64,000 bases of DNA from Pelomonas sp051857475. Lineage in GTDB: Bacteria; Pseudomonadota; Gammaproteobacteria; Burkholderiales; Burkholderiaceae_C. Positions within the stretch are counted from its first letter, which is position 1. The number at the start of each line of letters is the position of its first letter. The translations under genes and the position numbers were made by a program. The stretch spans positions 744,001 through 808,000 of the forward strand of contig NZ_JBPZGZ010000002.1 in assembly GCF_051857475.1 (NCBI RefSeq), given 5' to 3'. The notes beneath the pieces were generated by a model. That model did not search any database, was not told where the DNA came from, and saw nothing but the letters and a program-made list of their open reading frames with translations. Below are positions 49,604 to 58,641 of the stretch, one piece after another.

Positions 49604-50010
49604 GCCCGCTTCTCCCGCAATGCTGCAGCGCAGAGTTGCTCCAGCACGCCCGAATCCACGTCGGCCAGGCGCTTGATGTAGAGGCAGCCCTTGCCCTGGC
49701 GGTGCTTGCCCAGCCTGGCGATCAGGGCTTCACGTTCGGCGCTGGTGCCGATGTAGAGGCTGATGTCGCCCTTGCCGCCCGCGCCGCTGGCGAAGCCGAT
49801 CTCGAAGATGTCGCCTTCGCGGCCACTGTCGTAGACGTAGTGGTGGTGGCCGAAGCCGACCATGCGGCCCCACATCACCGGCGGGTGGCCGCTGGCGCGT
49901 TGCATCAGCGCGATCAGCGCCCGGCAGTCGGCCGCGCGCGCTTCGGGCTGGGCCGCGAGATGGGCCTCGACGTCGGCATCGGTGGGGACGGTCTTGTTGG
50001 CAGCGGCCAT
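49600..50010 (-). CDS. DUF1801 domain protein
   Basis: A 136-residue protein of the DUF1801 (YdhG-like) family: PEARAADCRALIALMQRASG, MWGRMVGFGHHHYVYDSGRE, FEIGFASGAGGKGDISLYIG. Members are small single-domain proteins of unknown biochemical role. Length is usual. It is part of a leftward run 50713-49379. Confidence 0.85.
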   Translation of the reverse strand: MAAANKTVPTDADVEAHLAAQPEARAADCRALIALMQRASGHPPVMWGRMVGFGHHHYVYDSGREGDIFEIGFASGAGGKGDISLYIGTSAEREALIARLGKHRQGKGCLYIKRLADVDSGVLEQLCAAALREKRA

Positions 50011-50026
50011 GGCGCAGTCGCGACGG

Positions 50027-50713
50027 TCAAAGCGCGGATTGTGGATCTTCGGGCGCAGGCAATGGCGTGGCGCGGGCCAGGGCCATCCAGGTCGCGAAGT
50101 CGGGTTTGTGGGCCCGCTTGGGCGCCGGCCGGGCGAGTTCGAGATGGCTGTCGTGGCCGATCAGCAAGCCGTAGTCGGGCGGGATCTCCTCGGGCTGGGC
50201 GATGCCGGCCTTGATGACGAACCAGCACTGGCCGCACAGGGCCCGGTAGGCGGCGGACTTGGCCGGGCGGCGCAGCTCGCCGAGCAGGTCGGCACGGCTG
50301 ACCTTGATCTCGTGGATGGCGGGTTCGAGGTAGTCCTCCACCGTGCTGTGGCGGATGGAATAGACGTCGGGCATGGCGTTGACCCACAGCATCTTGCCGT
50401 CTTCACCAGGCAGGCCGGCGCGCAGCGCGAGGCCGCGCCAGGCAATGCGCCCGGCGCGCTGCATCTCGGTGGCGACGCGCTCGACCAGGCTCTCATGGGC
50501 ATCGCGCGCAGCGCGGTTGCGGGTCAGCGAGGCGGCGATATGGGCGATGCCAGCGTCCGTGACGCGCAGGCGTTCGCGGCCGTCGGCCTCCTGCAGGCGC
50601 TCGACCCAGCCCGCCGCCAGCAGCTCGACCTCGACGAGGTCCTGGCTGGGCCAGCCGGCGCTGCGCCACAGCAGGCGCAGGCGTTGCAGGTGAACGCGGG
50701 TGGGTGTCGACAC
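50027..50713 (-). CDS. MmcB/PD-(D/E)XK-like protein
   Basis: A 228-residue protein. The N-terminal 80 residues resemble a winged-helix reader (LLAAGWVERLQEADGRERLR). The C-terminal region (about 125-215) has IHEIKVSRADLLGEL (Glu-x-Lys), then YRALCGQCWFVIKAG and PPDYGLLIGHDSHLEL, matching the layout of MmcB-type DNA-repair proteins and PD-(D/E)XK nucleases. The exact role is uncertain. It shows no signal peptide. A terminator hairpin for the upstream DUF4397 gene lies just before it. Confidence 0.65.
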   Translation of the reverse strand: MSTPTRVHLQRLRLLWRSAGWPSQDLVEVELLAAGWVERLQEADGRERLRVTDAGIAHIAASLTRNRAARDAHESLVERVATEMQRAGRIAWRGLALRAGLPGEDGKMLWVNAMPDVYSIRHSTVEDYLEPAIHEIKVSRADLLGELRRPAKSAAYRALCGQCWFVIKAGIAQPEEIPPDYGLLIGHDSHLELARPAPKRAHKPDFATWMALARATPLPAPEDPQSAL

Positions 50714-50734
50714 GGTGCGATCTTCGCGCCAGAA

Positions 50735-50770
50735 AGAAAAAGCCCCCGGCCGCGAGGCTCGGGGGCTTTT
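50735..50770 (-). terminator. Rho-independent terminator of the DUF4397 lipoprotein gene
   Basis: AAAAGCCCCC (50737-50746) and GGGGGCTTTT (50761-50770) pair. On the minus strand the stem AAAAGCCCCCGAGC...GGGGGC is followed by a T-rich run (TTTTTC). It lies 18 bases after the stop of the DUF4397 gene. Confidence 0.85.
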
Positions 50771-50787
50771 GCCAAGGTCAGCCTGGC

Positions 50788-52113
50788 TTACGGGCGCTCG
50801 CGCTTGGGCAGGGCGGACAAGCCCGGCACCGGCGAGTTGGTCGTGGCCGTCGTGGCCGTGTTGGGCACGGCGAAGAAGGTCCAGACGCTGTTGGCCGGGA
50901 AGGCCAGCGTGGAGTTGGTGTAGATCGGCGTGGCCGAGGTCGGCACCGTCACGTCCACCTGCGAGGCGGTCGTGGACGAGATGCTGTTCGGCGTGGAGGC
51001 CGTGCCCGGCAGCACATTGGCAGCGATGGTGCTGAAGTCCACGTTCAGCGACACACCAGCCGGCTGGGAGGCGATGGCGTTGACCATGCGGATCTTCACG
51101 TTGCCGTTCACGGTCGGCAGGCGGTTGTCGTCATTCAGCACGGACAGCTTGGGCGCCGCGGCGTCACCCCAGACCAGCAGGGTGTAGTCGTTGCCGGCGG
51201 TCAGCGTCGGCGGCGTGAAGCTCACGGCGGCGCCGTTGACGGTGGTGGTCAGCGTGCTGGCGCCGGAAGACGTCGTCACGTAGTCGCTGATCAGGGGGCT
51301 GATGGCGCTGCTGAACATCTGCTGGCCGTTGACGGTCGAGCCGACGGCGGCGCCATTGGTCAGCGCGGCCACGGTGCGCACACGGCTCTGGGCGTTGGGG
51401 TAGTTCTTGACGGCGCCCTTCTGAACCATGGAGATGCCGTTGACCAGCACACCGCCGTCAGAGGCGGTCAGGATCAGGGTGTTGACGGTCGCGGAGTCCA
51501 GGGTCAGGGCCGGGAGGTCCAGGCGCAGGTCGCTGCGCTTGTTGTAGCCGGTCACGCGGACGCGGAAGGTGCCCGAGTTGATCTGGACGTAGCCGCTGCT
51601 GGTACCGCCTTGCAGGTTGGTCGTCAGTGCCGTGGCGGAGTTGATGTCGTCGGTCGCCGTCGTCACGTAGACGTCCAGCGCGCCGGCGTCGGGCGCCAGG
51701 TTCAGGACCAGCAGCTTGGACTTGTTGGCGTCAGGCGCGGTTTCAGCTTCCTGCAGCAGCGTGGTGCGGACGGCACCGGCGAAGCCGTAGGTGATGAAGG
51801 TGTAGTTGCTGCCCGAGGCCAGCGTCGGCGTCGTGGCCGAGACGCTGGTGCCGACGTCACTGGTCAGCACCTTGGTGGCGGTGTTGTTGGTGTCGACGGT
51901 GCCGTAGTCACCGACGGCGGCATAACCCACCTTGGTGTTGATGGACTTGTCGTTGACCGTCAGATCCAACTGGGGATAGGAGCGCGAGGCATTGAGCAGG
52001 CGCACTTGCGTGTCGCTGCCGCCGCCGCCGCCGCCGCCGCAGGCCGTCAGGAAGGCGGTGGCCGAAAGGCTCAGCGTCAAGACCAGTCGAGTGGCCCAGG
52101 GGGTGAATCGCAT
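50788..52113 (-). CDS. DUF4397-domain lipoprotein
   Basis: A 441-residue protein with lipobox LTAC followed by seven Gly residues, so it is probably a lipoprotein. Two DUF4397 repeats can be seen (about 37-235 and 240-420): VRLLNASRSYPQLDLTVNDK, then LLVLNLAPDAGALDVYV, and in the second VKIRMVNAIASQPAGVSLNV. The Ser/Thr/Ala-rich, beta-strand-rich character fits cell-surface proteins. Function of the domain is unknown. It is followed by a strong terminator and preceded by a 227-base promoter region. Confidence 0.85.
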   Translation of the reverse strand: MRFTPWATRLVLTLSLSATAFLTACGGGGGGGSDTQVRLLNASRSYPQLDLTVNDKSINTKVGYAAVGDYGTVDTNNTATKVLTSDVGTSVSATTPTLASGSNYTFITYGFAGAVRTTLLQEAETAPDANKSKLLVLNLAPDAGALDVYVTTATDDINSATALTTNLQGGTSSGYVQINSGTFRVRVTGYNKRSDLRLDLPALTLDSATVNTLILTASDGGVLVNGISMVQKGAVKNYPNAQSRVRTVAALTNGAAVGSTVNGQQMFSSAISPLISDYVTTSSGASTLTTTVNGAAVSFTPPTLTAGNDYTLLVWGDAAAPKLSVLNDDNRLPTVNGNVKIRMVNAIASQPAGVSLNVDFSTIAANVLPGTASTPNSISSTTASQVDVTVPTSATPIYTNSTLAFPANSVWTFFAVPNTATTATTNSPVPGLSALPKRERP

Positions 52114-52340
52114 CGAAAACTCTCCGAAAAAACCAAACCGCCGGGCCCTGTTGCAAAGCTGCGGCCAAATACGCGGACTCGCGATTAGAACTCAAGCTGA
52201 GGATGTCACGGTTTCCGCCACCTAGCGGCCGGTGAAGAACTGTTGCTGGTGATTGACGACCGACCGTCACCACAGCGTCACCCTCGGCGCTGAGGAGAAC
52301 ACTCCAATTCCGGCGCCTGCGCGTCGCTAGCATCGCCGCC

Positions 52341-54392
52341 ATGAACTATCCCCATCTCCTCGCCCCCCTGGATCTCGGCTTCACGACGCTGAAGAACCGC
52401 GTGCTGATGGGCAGCATGCACACCGGCCTGGAGGACGGGCGCAAGCATTTCGAGCGCATGGCCGTGTTCTTCGCCGAGCGTGCCCGGGGCGAGGTGGGGC
52501 TGATCGTGACGGGCGGCTTCGCGCCCAATATCGAAGGCTGGGCCAAGCCCTTTGCCGGCACGCTGGCGACCTCGGGCGCGGCGCGGCGGCACAAGATCAT
52601 CACGGACGCCGTGCATGCCGAGGGCGGCAAGATCGCGCTGCAGATCCTGCACACCGGCCGCTATGGCTACTCGCCGCTGTGTGTGGCGCCATCGCGCATC
52701 CAGAGCCCGATTTCGCCCTTCACGCCGCGGGAGCTGAGCCCGCGCGGCATCGAGCGCCAGATCAAGGCCTTCATCCGCTGCGCCAAGCTGGCCCGCGAGG
52801 CCGGCTATGACGGCGTGGAGGTGATGGGCAGCGAGGGTTATTTCATCAACCAGTTCCTCGTCGAGCACACCAACCAGCGCAGCGACGCCTGGGGCGGCTC
52901 GTATGAAAACCGCATGCGCCTGCCGCTGGAGATCCTCGCCCGCATGCGCGAGGCCGTCGGGCCGGACTTCATCATCATCTACCGCCTGTCCATGCTGGAC
53001 CTGGTGCCCAACGGCAGCAGCTGGGAGGAAGTCGTCGAGTTGGGCCGGCGCGTGGCCAAGGGCGGGGCGAACATCATCAACACCGGCATCGGCTGGCACG
53101 AGGCCCGCATCCCGACCATCGCGACCAGCGTGCCGCGCGCCGGCTTCGCCTGGGTGACCGCCAAGCTGCGCGCCCAGTTGCGGGAAGAGGGCATCACGAC
53201 GCCGCTGATCACCAGCAACCGCATCAACACGCCCGAGGTGGCCGAAGGCGTGCTGGCCGACGGCAGCGCCGACATGGTGTCCATGGCCCGGCCCTTCCTG
53301 GCCGACTCGCATTTCGTGCAGAAGGCCCGCCAGGGCCGGTCGGACGAGATCAACACCTGCATCGCCTGCAACCAGGCCTGCCTGGACCACACCTTCGCGC
53401 AGAAGATCTCGACCTGCCTGGTCAACCCACGCGCGGCCTATGAGCAGGAGATCGTGCTCAAGCCGGTGAATGGTGCGAAGAAGCGCATCGCCGTCGTCGG
53501 TGCCGGCCCGGCAGGCCTGGCCGCGGCGACGACGCTGGCCGAGCGCGGCCATGCGGTGACGCTGTTCGACGCGGCCCATGAGATCGGCGGCCAGTTCAAC
53601 ATGGCTAAGCGCATCCCGGGCAAAGAGGAGTTCCAGGAGACGCTGCGCTACTTCGGCCGCCGCATCGAGATCACCGGCGTCGAGCTGAAGCTGAACTGTC
53701 GGGTCTCGGCCCAAGACCTGAAGGGCTTCGACGAAGTGCTGCTGGCCACCGGCGTCAGCGCCCGCAACCCGAAGATCAAGGGCCAGGACGAGGGCCAGGC
53801 CCGCGGCCAGGTGCTGAGCTATATCGACGTGCTGAGGCACGAGAAACCGGTGGGCGGCCGCGTCGCCATCGTCGGCGCCGGCGGCATCGGCTTCGACGTG
53901 GCCGAATACCTGCTGGAGGCCGGCCATTCGCTGACGCTGGACCCGGCGGCCTGGCGCCGTCACTGGGGCGTGGGCGACCCCGAGCAGGTGAGGGCGGGGC
54001 TGCTGCGCCCGGCGCCCGAGGCGCCGACCCGCCAGATCACGCTGCTGCAGCGCAAGGCCGGCAAGCCGGGCGCGGGCCTGGGCAAGACGACGGGCTGGAT
54101 CCACCGCGCCGCCCTGAAGATGAAGAACGTCGACATGCTGGCCAGCGTCAACTACGAGCAGATCACGGCCGAAGGCCTGTGGGTCAGCTATGGCGAAAAG
54201 CGGACCGACGCCCAGCTCATCGAGGCCGACACCATCGTGCTGTGCGCCGGCCAGGAGCCGCTGCGCGAACTGGAGGCGCCGCTGAGGGCCGCCGGCGTCA
54301 ACGTCCACCTGATCGGCGGCGCGCTGGAGGCCGGCGAACTGGATGCCAAGCGGGCCATCCTGCAAGGGACCAAGCTCGCCTGCACCCTCTAG
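52341..54392 (+). CDS. fadH: NADPH-dependent 2,4-dienoyl-CoA reductase FadH
   Basis: A 683-residue flavo-iron-sulfur enzyme for beta-oxidation of unsaturated fatty acids with even-position double bonds. The N-terminal old-yellow-enzyme barrel (1-350) has RVLMGSMHTGLED and the VMGSEGYFINQF region. The 4Fe-4S cluster motif is CIACNQACLDHTF followed by CLVNPRA. The C-terminal FAD and NADPH domains have VVGAGPAGLAAATTLAERGH and VAIVGAGGIGFDVAEYL. Full length for the family. It stands alone with a lipoprotein gene diverging from it. Confidence 0.95.
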   Translation: MNYPHLLAPLDLGFTTLKNRVLMGSMHTGLEDGRKHFERMAVFFAERARGEVGLIVTGGFAPNIEGWAKPFAGTLATSGAARRHKIITDAVHAEGGKIALQILHTGRYGYSPLCVAPSRIQSPISPFTPRELSPRGIERQIKAFIRCAKLAREAGYDGVEVMGSEGYFINQFLVEHTNQRSDAWGGSYENRMRLPLEILARMREAVGPDFIIIYRLSMLDLVPNGSSWEEVVELGRRVAKGGANIINTGIGWHEARIPTIATSVPRAGFAWVTAKLRAQLREEGITTPLITSNRINTPEVAEGVLADGSADMVSMARPFLADSHFVQKARQGRSDEINTCIACNQACLDHTFAQKISTCLVNPRAAYEQEIVLKPVNGAKKRIAVVGAGPAGLAAATTLAERGHAVTLFDAAHEIGGQFNMAKRIPGKEEFQETLRYFGRRIEITGVELKLNCRVSAQDLKGFDEVLLATGVSARNPKIKGQDEGQARGQVLSYIDVLRHEKPVGGRVAIVGAGGIGFDVAEYLLEAGHSLTLDPAAWRRHWGVGDPEQVRAGLLRPAPEAPTRQITLLQRKAGKPGAGLGKTTGWIHRAALKMKNVDMLASVNYEQITAEGLWVSYGEKRTDAQLIEADTIVLCAGQEPLRELEAPLRAAGVNVHLIGGALEAGELDAKRAILQGTKLACTL

Positions 54393-54525
54393 TCTTGCTG
54401 CGCCGCCGCAGGCCGGCGCTCCCTCGCGCAACTCCCGCCGATCCGGCTTTGGCTCCGGCATCACATCACTGCGCGATATGAGCCTTCACCGCAGCGCAAG
54501 CGCTGTGCCGGGCGGCTGACGTTGC

Positions 54526-54607
54526 CAAGGCCAGAGGCCTTGTCCTTCGCCAGGCACCAACAGTCCTCAGGACTGTTGATGTCCGGGCTCAGCCCCCTTG
54601 AGGGGGC
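54526..54607. repeat. Three consecutive perfect hairpins downstream of fadH
   Basis: CAAGGCC/GGCCTTG (54526-54532 and 54536-54542), CAACAGTCC/GGACTGTTG (54558-54566 and 54570-54578), and GCCCCC/GGGGGC (54592-54597 and 54602-54607) follow one another with tiny loops. They lie between convergent genes (fadH and 54633). They could be terminators or a repetitive intergenic element. Confidence 0.5.
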
Positions 54608-54632
54608 GGCCGTCAGGCCGTAGGGGGTGGGC

Positions 54633-54839
54633 TCAGTTCAGGGAGAGTTCCCAGAGCTGGTACATCGTGTCGTTGTCCTGCTCGATGACCTCAAGCCCCT
54701 CAGCCAGGTCGAAGCTGGAGTCGTACCAACCGCAGTCCAGCTTGCGGGCGCTGACGGCACTGTTGACGCAGCGCAGCGGCGCGCCGTTGGTCAGCTTGGC
54801 GTTGGACTTGGACGACTGCAAGGAACTGAAGAATTGCAT
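54633..54839 (-). CDS. Small hypothetical protein
   Basis: A 68-residue protein from ATG 54839 with GGAG before it. It has a Ser-rich N terminus, one Cys pair (LRCVNSAVSARKLDCGW) and an acidic C terminus (DLAEGLEVIEQDND). I do not recognise a family. The frame can be read further upstream, but that part looks non-coding. It is convergent with fadH. Confidence 0.55.
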   Translation of the reverse strand: MQFFSSLQSSKSNAKLTNGAPLRCVNSAVSARKLDCGWYDSSFDLAEGLEVIEQDNDTMYQLWELSLN

Positions 54840-55090
54840 GGTGTCGGCTCCGTGTTGCTGAAGGGGCGGCGTCGTGTTCAACGCCATGCCGTCAGCATCG
54901 CGGCCGGGCCCTTTCCGGGACATCACCCGGAGGGTGGAGCGAGGGGGGATGAAGCCCCGGCGCATCCCCCGCCCCTCCCCCCAAAAGAGGGACTGAAACT
55001 GGGGTCAGAGTCGATTTATGAGGCCGCAAACCCTGACGAAAGCCGTTCCGGGTCGGCTGAGCTAGGCTGAGACTCCAGCCAGGAGCCCGC

Positions 55091-55468
55091 ATGTCCACCA
55101 CCGCCGCCATCAGCCCCGTCGACGTCGCCGCCAGCCTGACCGAGTTCTGGTCGCCCCGCGTCGTGGGCGCCTTCGACGACAACTACGTCAAGGTCGCCAA
55201 GGTGCAGGGGACCTTCGGCTGGCACCGCCATCCGGACGAGGACGAGCTCTTCCACATCCTGCGCGGCCGGCTGCGCATTGACATGCGCGACGGCGCCGTC
55301 ACGCTGGAAGCCGGGCAGATGTTCGTCGTGCCGCGCGGCGTGGAGCATTGCCCGGTGGCCGAAGAGGAATGCCTGCTGATGCTGGTGGAGCGCAAGACGA
55401 CGCTGCACAGCGGCGACACGCCCAACGAGAAGACGCGCTCCATCGAGGAGCAGCTCGGCGCCGCCTAG
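55091..55468 (+). CDS. Single-domain cupin protein
   Basis: A 125-residue cupin: motif one GTFGWHRHPDEDELFHILRG (His, His, Glu), motif two MFVVPRGVEHCPVAEEE. Such proteins bind a metal and often a small carboxylate; function is not known here. Its 3' end overlaps the convergent AlkD-like gene by four bases. ATG 55091 follows CAGGAG. Confidence 0.85.
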   Translation: MSTTAAISPVDVAASLTEFWSPRVVGAFDDNYVKVAKVQGTFGWHRHPDEDELFHILRGRLRIDMRDGAVTLEAGQMFVVPRGVEHCPVAEEECLLMLVERKTTLHSGDTPNEKTRSIEEQLGAA

Positions 55469-56130
55469 GCCAGGCGGCTCAGCTCGCGCCGGGCATCGTT
55501 GCCAATCCAGCGCGCCGACTTCTCCTCACGCTGGCACAGGCGCTCCGCCACAGTGAGCGCAGGCTCACGCAGCTCTGCGCTGCGCTTGCCGATCTGGCGC
55601 AGCGCCCAGTTGACCGACTTCTTGACGAAGTTGCGCTCATCGTCGGCCGCCGCTTCGATGAGGGGCAGGCGGGCGAGGAAGTCGGCGTCCGGCCGAGTCT
55701 TCTGGTGCACCGCGGCGACGGCCAGCAGGCTGAAGGCGGCCCGTTTCTCGAACTCGGGCCTGCGCCTGGCCCAGCGCGCGATGGCCGCCCAGGCCAGCGG
55801 GCTCTTGACGAAGGCATTGGTGCAGGCCTGGTCGCAGACGTCCCAGGCGCCCATGCCGGCCACCCAATGGTCCATCTCCGCCACAGTCAGCCGAGCCGGC
55901 TCGGCCACCATGCCGGCCAGGATCTGGGCGTCGGGGATGCCGCTGTTCCACAGCGCTAGGGCCAGTTCATGGTCGCGCTTGAACTCGCGGGCCAGGGCAC
56001 GCAGCGTGGGCACGGCCAGGCCCAGGCGGGCGTCGCCGGTCAGGCCGAAGCGGGCCATGGCCTCCAGGGCTTCGGGTCGGGCGGCGGCACGCAGGCGGCC
56101 CAAAGCGAGATCGAGTCTTGTGCTGCTCAT
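55465..56130 (-). CDS. AlkD-like DNA alkylation repair protein
   Basis: A 221-residue all-helical HEAT-repeat protein of the AlkD family: FGLTGDARLGLAVPTLRALA, LALALWNSGIPDAQILAGMV, DHWVAGMGAWDVCDQACTN and KRAAFSLLAVAAVHQ, with KSVNWALRQIGKR. AlkD removes alkylated purines; many distant members have lost activity, so the function is by family only. It is convergent with the cupin gene. Confidence 0.85.
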   Translation of the reverse strand: MSSTRLDLALGRLRAAARPEALEAMARFGLTGDARLGLAVPTLRALAREFKRDHELALALWNSGIPDAQILAGMVAEPARLTVAEMDHWVAGMGAWDVCDQACTNAFVKSPLAWAAIARWARRRPEFEKRAAFSLLAVAAVHQKTRPDADFLARLPLIEAAADDERNFVKKSVNWALRQIGKRSAELREPALTVAERLCQREEKSARWIGNDARRELSRLA

Positions 56131-56178
56131 CGAACGGGTCCTTGACTTCGAGTGCACTCTAGGTCGTCCAATGGCTTC

Positions 56179-56607
56179 ATGACCACTCTCGACGACCCTC
56201 CCCTGCTGCTGATCGGCGCCCTGGCCGCGCGCTGCGGCAAGTCCGTCCATGCGATCCGCTGGTACGAGGCCCAAGGCCTGGTGCCCGGCGTGGCACGCGA
56301 CAGCGGCGGCCGGCGGCGCTACCGCGAGCAGCACGTCGCCTGGCTGGAGTTGATGGAGAGGCTGCGCACCACCGGCATGTCCATCGCCGAGATGCGCCGC
56401 TACACCGAACTCGTCACCCAGGGCCGCAAGAGCCTGGCCGCGCGCCGCGACATGCTGGCCGCCCATCGCGCCGACGTGCTGGCCACCATCGCCCGCTGGC
56501 AGGAGGCGCTGATGGCCCTGGACCAGAAGCTGGATTTCTACGACGACTGGATCGCCACCGGCCACCGCCCGGCGCGCGACCCGCTGCAACCCAGGAGCAA
56601 GCCATGA
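56179..56607 (+). CDS. MerR-family regulator
   Basis: A 142-residue protein from ATG 56179 (the frame can be read from 56152, but 56179 starts the family N terminus). It has the MerR winged HTH (LLIGALAARCGKSVHAIRWY + EAQGLVPG, then RRRYREQHVAWLELMERLRT), the G-M-S-IAEM motif, and a C-terminal coiled coil. No metal-binding cysteine cluster is seen, so it is probably a redox or organic-ligand member. It overlaps the next NTF2-like gene by four bases. Confidence 0.85.
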   Translation: MTTLDDPPLLLIGALAARCGKSVHAIRWYEAQGLVPGVARDSGGRRRYREQHVAWLELMERLRTTGMSIAEMRRYTELVTQGRKSLAARRDMLAAHRADVLATIARWQEALMALDQKLDFYDDWIATGHRPARDPLQPRSKP

Positions 56608-57023
56608 ACACCACCACTGCTGCCAACAAGGCCCTGCTGCAGGCCATCTACGCCGCCCTGGCCGACGGCGACGGCCGGCCCCTGCGCGACGCCATGGCCG
56701 AGGACTTCAGCTGGACCATCGCTGGCCACTCGGCCTGGTCGCGCAGCTGGCAGGGCCGGGAGGCCGTGCTGCAACAGCTGCTCGCCCCACTGATGAAGCG
56801 CTTCGCGACGCGCTACCGCAGCCACGCCGACCACTTCATCGCCGAAGACGACACCGTCGTCGTGCAGTACCGAGGCGAGGTGATGACAACCGGCGGCGAG
56901 GCCTATGACAACCACTACTGCATGGTCTATCGGGTCGCCGACGGCCGGCTGCTGTCGGTGACCGAATACATGGACACCGACCTGGCCTGCCGCGTGCTGG
57001 GGGAGCCAGCACCGGCCGAATAA
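56604..57023 (+). CDS. SnoaL-like/NTF2-fold protein
   Basis: A 139-residue protein with the NTF2-like pattern ALLQAIYAALADGDGRPLRD, then FSWTIAGHSAWSRSWQGREA and a strand set ending YNHYCMVYRVADGRLLSVTEYMD, written in parts. ATG 56604 overlaps the MerR-gene stop by four bases, suggesting the regulator controls this enzyme or binding protein. Substrate unknown. Confidence 0.85.
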   Translation: MNTTTAANKALLQAIYAALADGDGRPLRDAMAEDFSWTIAGHSAWSRSWQGREAVLQQLLAPLMKRFATRYRSHADHFIAEDDTVVVQYRGEVMTTGGEAYDNHYCMVYRVADGRLLSVTEYMDTDLACRVLGEPAPAE

Positions 57024-57093
57024 CCTTGTGACAGAAGCGAGCAAGCGGCCGAGCACAATCGAGGCTATCGCTGCTGCGAATCCAAGCTTCTTC

Positions 57094-58641
57094 ATGAAAC
57101 TGCATCTCCTGGCGCTGACTGCCGCCCTCGCCCTGACCCTGGCCGCACCGGCCACCCATGCCAGCACCGGCCCGGGCGTGTCCTGGCAGGCCGCCGCGGC
57201 CGATGCCGACATCGACCGCTACTTCGTCCAGGCCAAGGCCGAGAAGAAGCCGGTGCTGCTGTACTGGGGCGCCAAGTGGTGCCCGCCCTGCAACCAGCTG
57301 AAGGCGACGCTGTTCAACCGCGCCGACTTCATCGAGCAGAGCAAGGCCTTCGTCGCGGTGGGCATCGACGGCGACGGGCCCGGCGCGCAGAAGCTGGGCA
57401 CGCGCTTCAAGGTGCGCGGCTACCCGACCCTCATCCTCTTCAACCCGGCCGGCAACGAAATCACCCGCCTGCCCGGCGAGGCCGATGCGGCCCAGGTCAT
57501 GAAGGTGCTGCAGCTGGGCCTGTCCAGCGGCCGCCAGGTCAAGACGGTGCTGGCCGACGCCAGGGCCGGCAAGAAGCTCAATGCCAACGAGTGGCGGCTG
57601 CTGGGCTTCTACGGCTGGGAGACCGACGAGCAGCAACTGCTGCCGGTGACCGAACGCCCGGCCACGCTGGCCCAGCTGGCCAAGGCCAGCGAAGGTGTCG
57701 ACGCCGAGACGACGACGCGGCTGTGGCTGAAGTCGGTCGGCGCCATGGCCGAAGGCAAGGCGGCCGACACCGCGCAACTGCCGCGCCTGCGCGCGGTGCT
57801 CGGCGACGCCGCCCAGTCGCGCGCCCAGATGGACGTGCTGACCAACGAGGCACCGGACCTCGTCAAGGCCTTTGCGCCTCAGCCGGGCGAGGCACGCACC
57901 GCGCTGGTCGCCGAGTTCGACGCGTCACTGAAGCGGCTCAACGAGGACGCCACGCTGTCCCGCGCCGACCGCTTGAACGCGCTGCAGGGCCGCATCGACC
58001 TGGCCCGCATCGATTCGGCCAAGGACGAGCCCAACCCCAAGGGCATCCCGGCCGCCCTGCTGACCGAAGCGCGTGACCAGGCCGGCAAGGCCAACCGCGA
58101 GATCACCGATGGCTACGAGCGCCAGGCCGTCGTCACCGAAGCCGCTCACCTGCTGGGTCGCGCCGGCCTGTGGAAGGAGAGCGACGAGCTGCTGAAGTCG
58201 GCCCTGGCGCGCAGCCACTCGCCCTACTACCTGATGAGCCAGCTCGGCAGCAATGCCAGGAAGCAGGGCAAGAAGGTCGATGCACTGCGCTGGTACGAGG
58301 AAGCCTTCAACAAGAGCGAGGGCCCGGCCACGCGACTGCAATGGGGCTCCAACTACCTGGGCGCGCTGATCGAGCTGAGCCCCGAGGACACGCCGCGCAT
58401 CGAGAAGGCCGCCGCCCAGTTGTTCGCCGAGGCCGAGAAGGACCCCGGCGCCTTCTACGAGCGCAGCGAGCGTTCGCTGAAGAAGGTCGGCAGCTTGCTG
58501 ACGACGTGGAACCAGGGCCCGACCCAGGCCGCCGCCGTCGGCCGCCTCAAGGCCCAGCTCGACGGCGTCTGCGGCAAGTTGGACGCCGGCGACGCCAAGG
58601 CCAAGTCGGCCTGTGCCGGCCTCATGAAAGCCAAGGCCTGA
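57094..58641 (+). CDS. Exported thioredoxin-like protein with long helical C terminus
   Basis: A 515-residue protein with signal peptide (LHLLALTAALALTLAAPATHA). A thioredoxin domain at about 35-155 has the active site WCPPC (62-66) and the cis-Pro loop RGYPTLILF. Residues 160-515 are mostly helical (TPR-like), with no known motif. It is probably a periplasmic disulfide reductase or isomerase with a helical interaction part. ATG 57094 is the first residue of the signal peptide. Its stop is directly next to the GST gene stop. Confidence 0.8.
   Translation: MKLHLLALTAALALTLAAPATHASTGPGVSWQAAAADADIDRYFVQAKAEKKPVLLYWGAKWCPPCNQLKATLFNRADFIEQSKAFVAVGIDGDGPGAQKLGTRFKVRGYPTLILFNPAGNEITRLPGEADAAQVMKVLQLGLSSGRQVKTVLADARAGKKLNANEWRLLGFYGWETDEQQLLPVTERPATLAQLAKASEGVDAETTTRLWLKSVGAMAEGKAADTAQLPRLRAVLGDAAQSRAQMDVLTNEAPDLVKAFAPQPGEARTALVAEFDASLKRLNEDATLSRADRLNALQGRIDLARIDSAKDEPNPKGIPAALLTEARDQAGKANREITDGYERQAVVTEAAHLLGRAGLWKESDELLKSALARSHSPYYLMSQLGSNARKQGKKVDALRWYEEAFNKSEGPATRLQWGSNYLGALIELSPEDTPRIEKAAAQLFAEAEKDPGAFYERSERSLKKVGSLLTTWNQGPTQAAAVGRLKAQLDGVCGKLDAGDAKAKSACAGLMKAKA

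Noticed and set aside
54526..54607. Hairpin series as a CRISPR-like array
   Set aside because: The three hairpins have different sequences, no constant repeat and no regular spacers.
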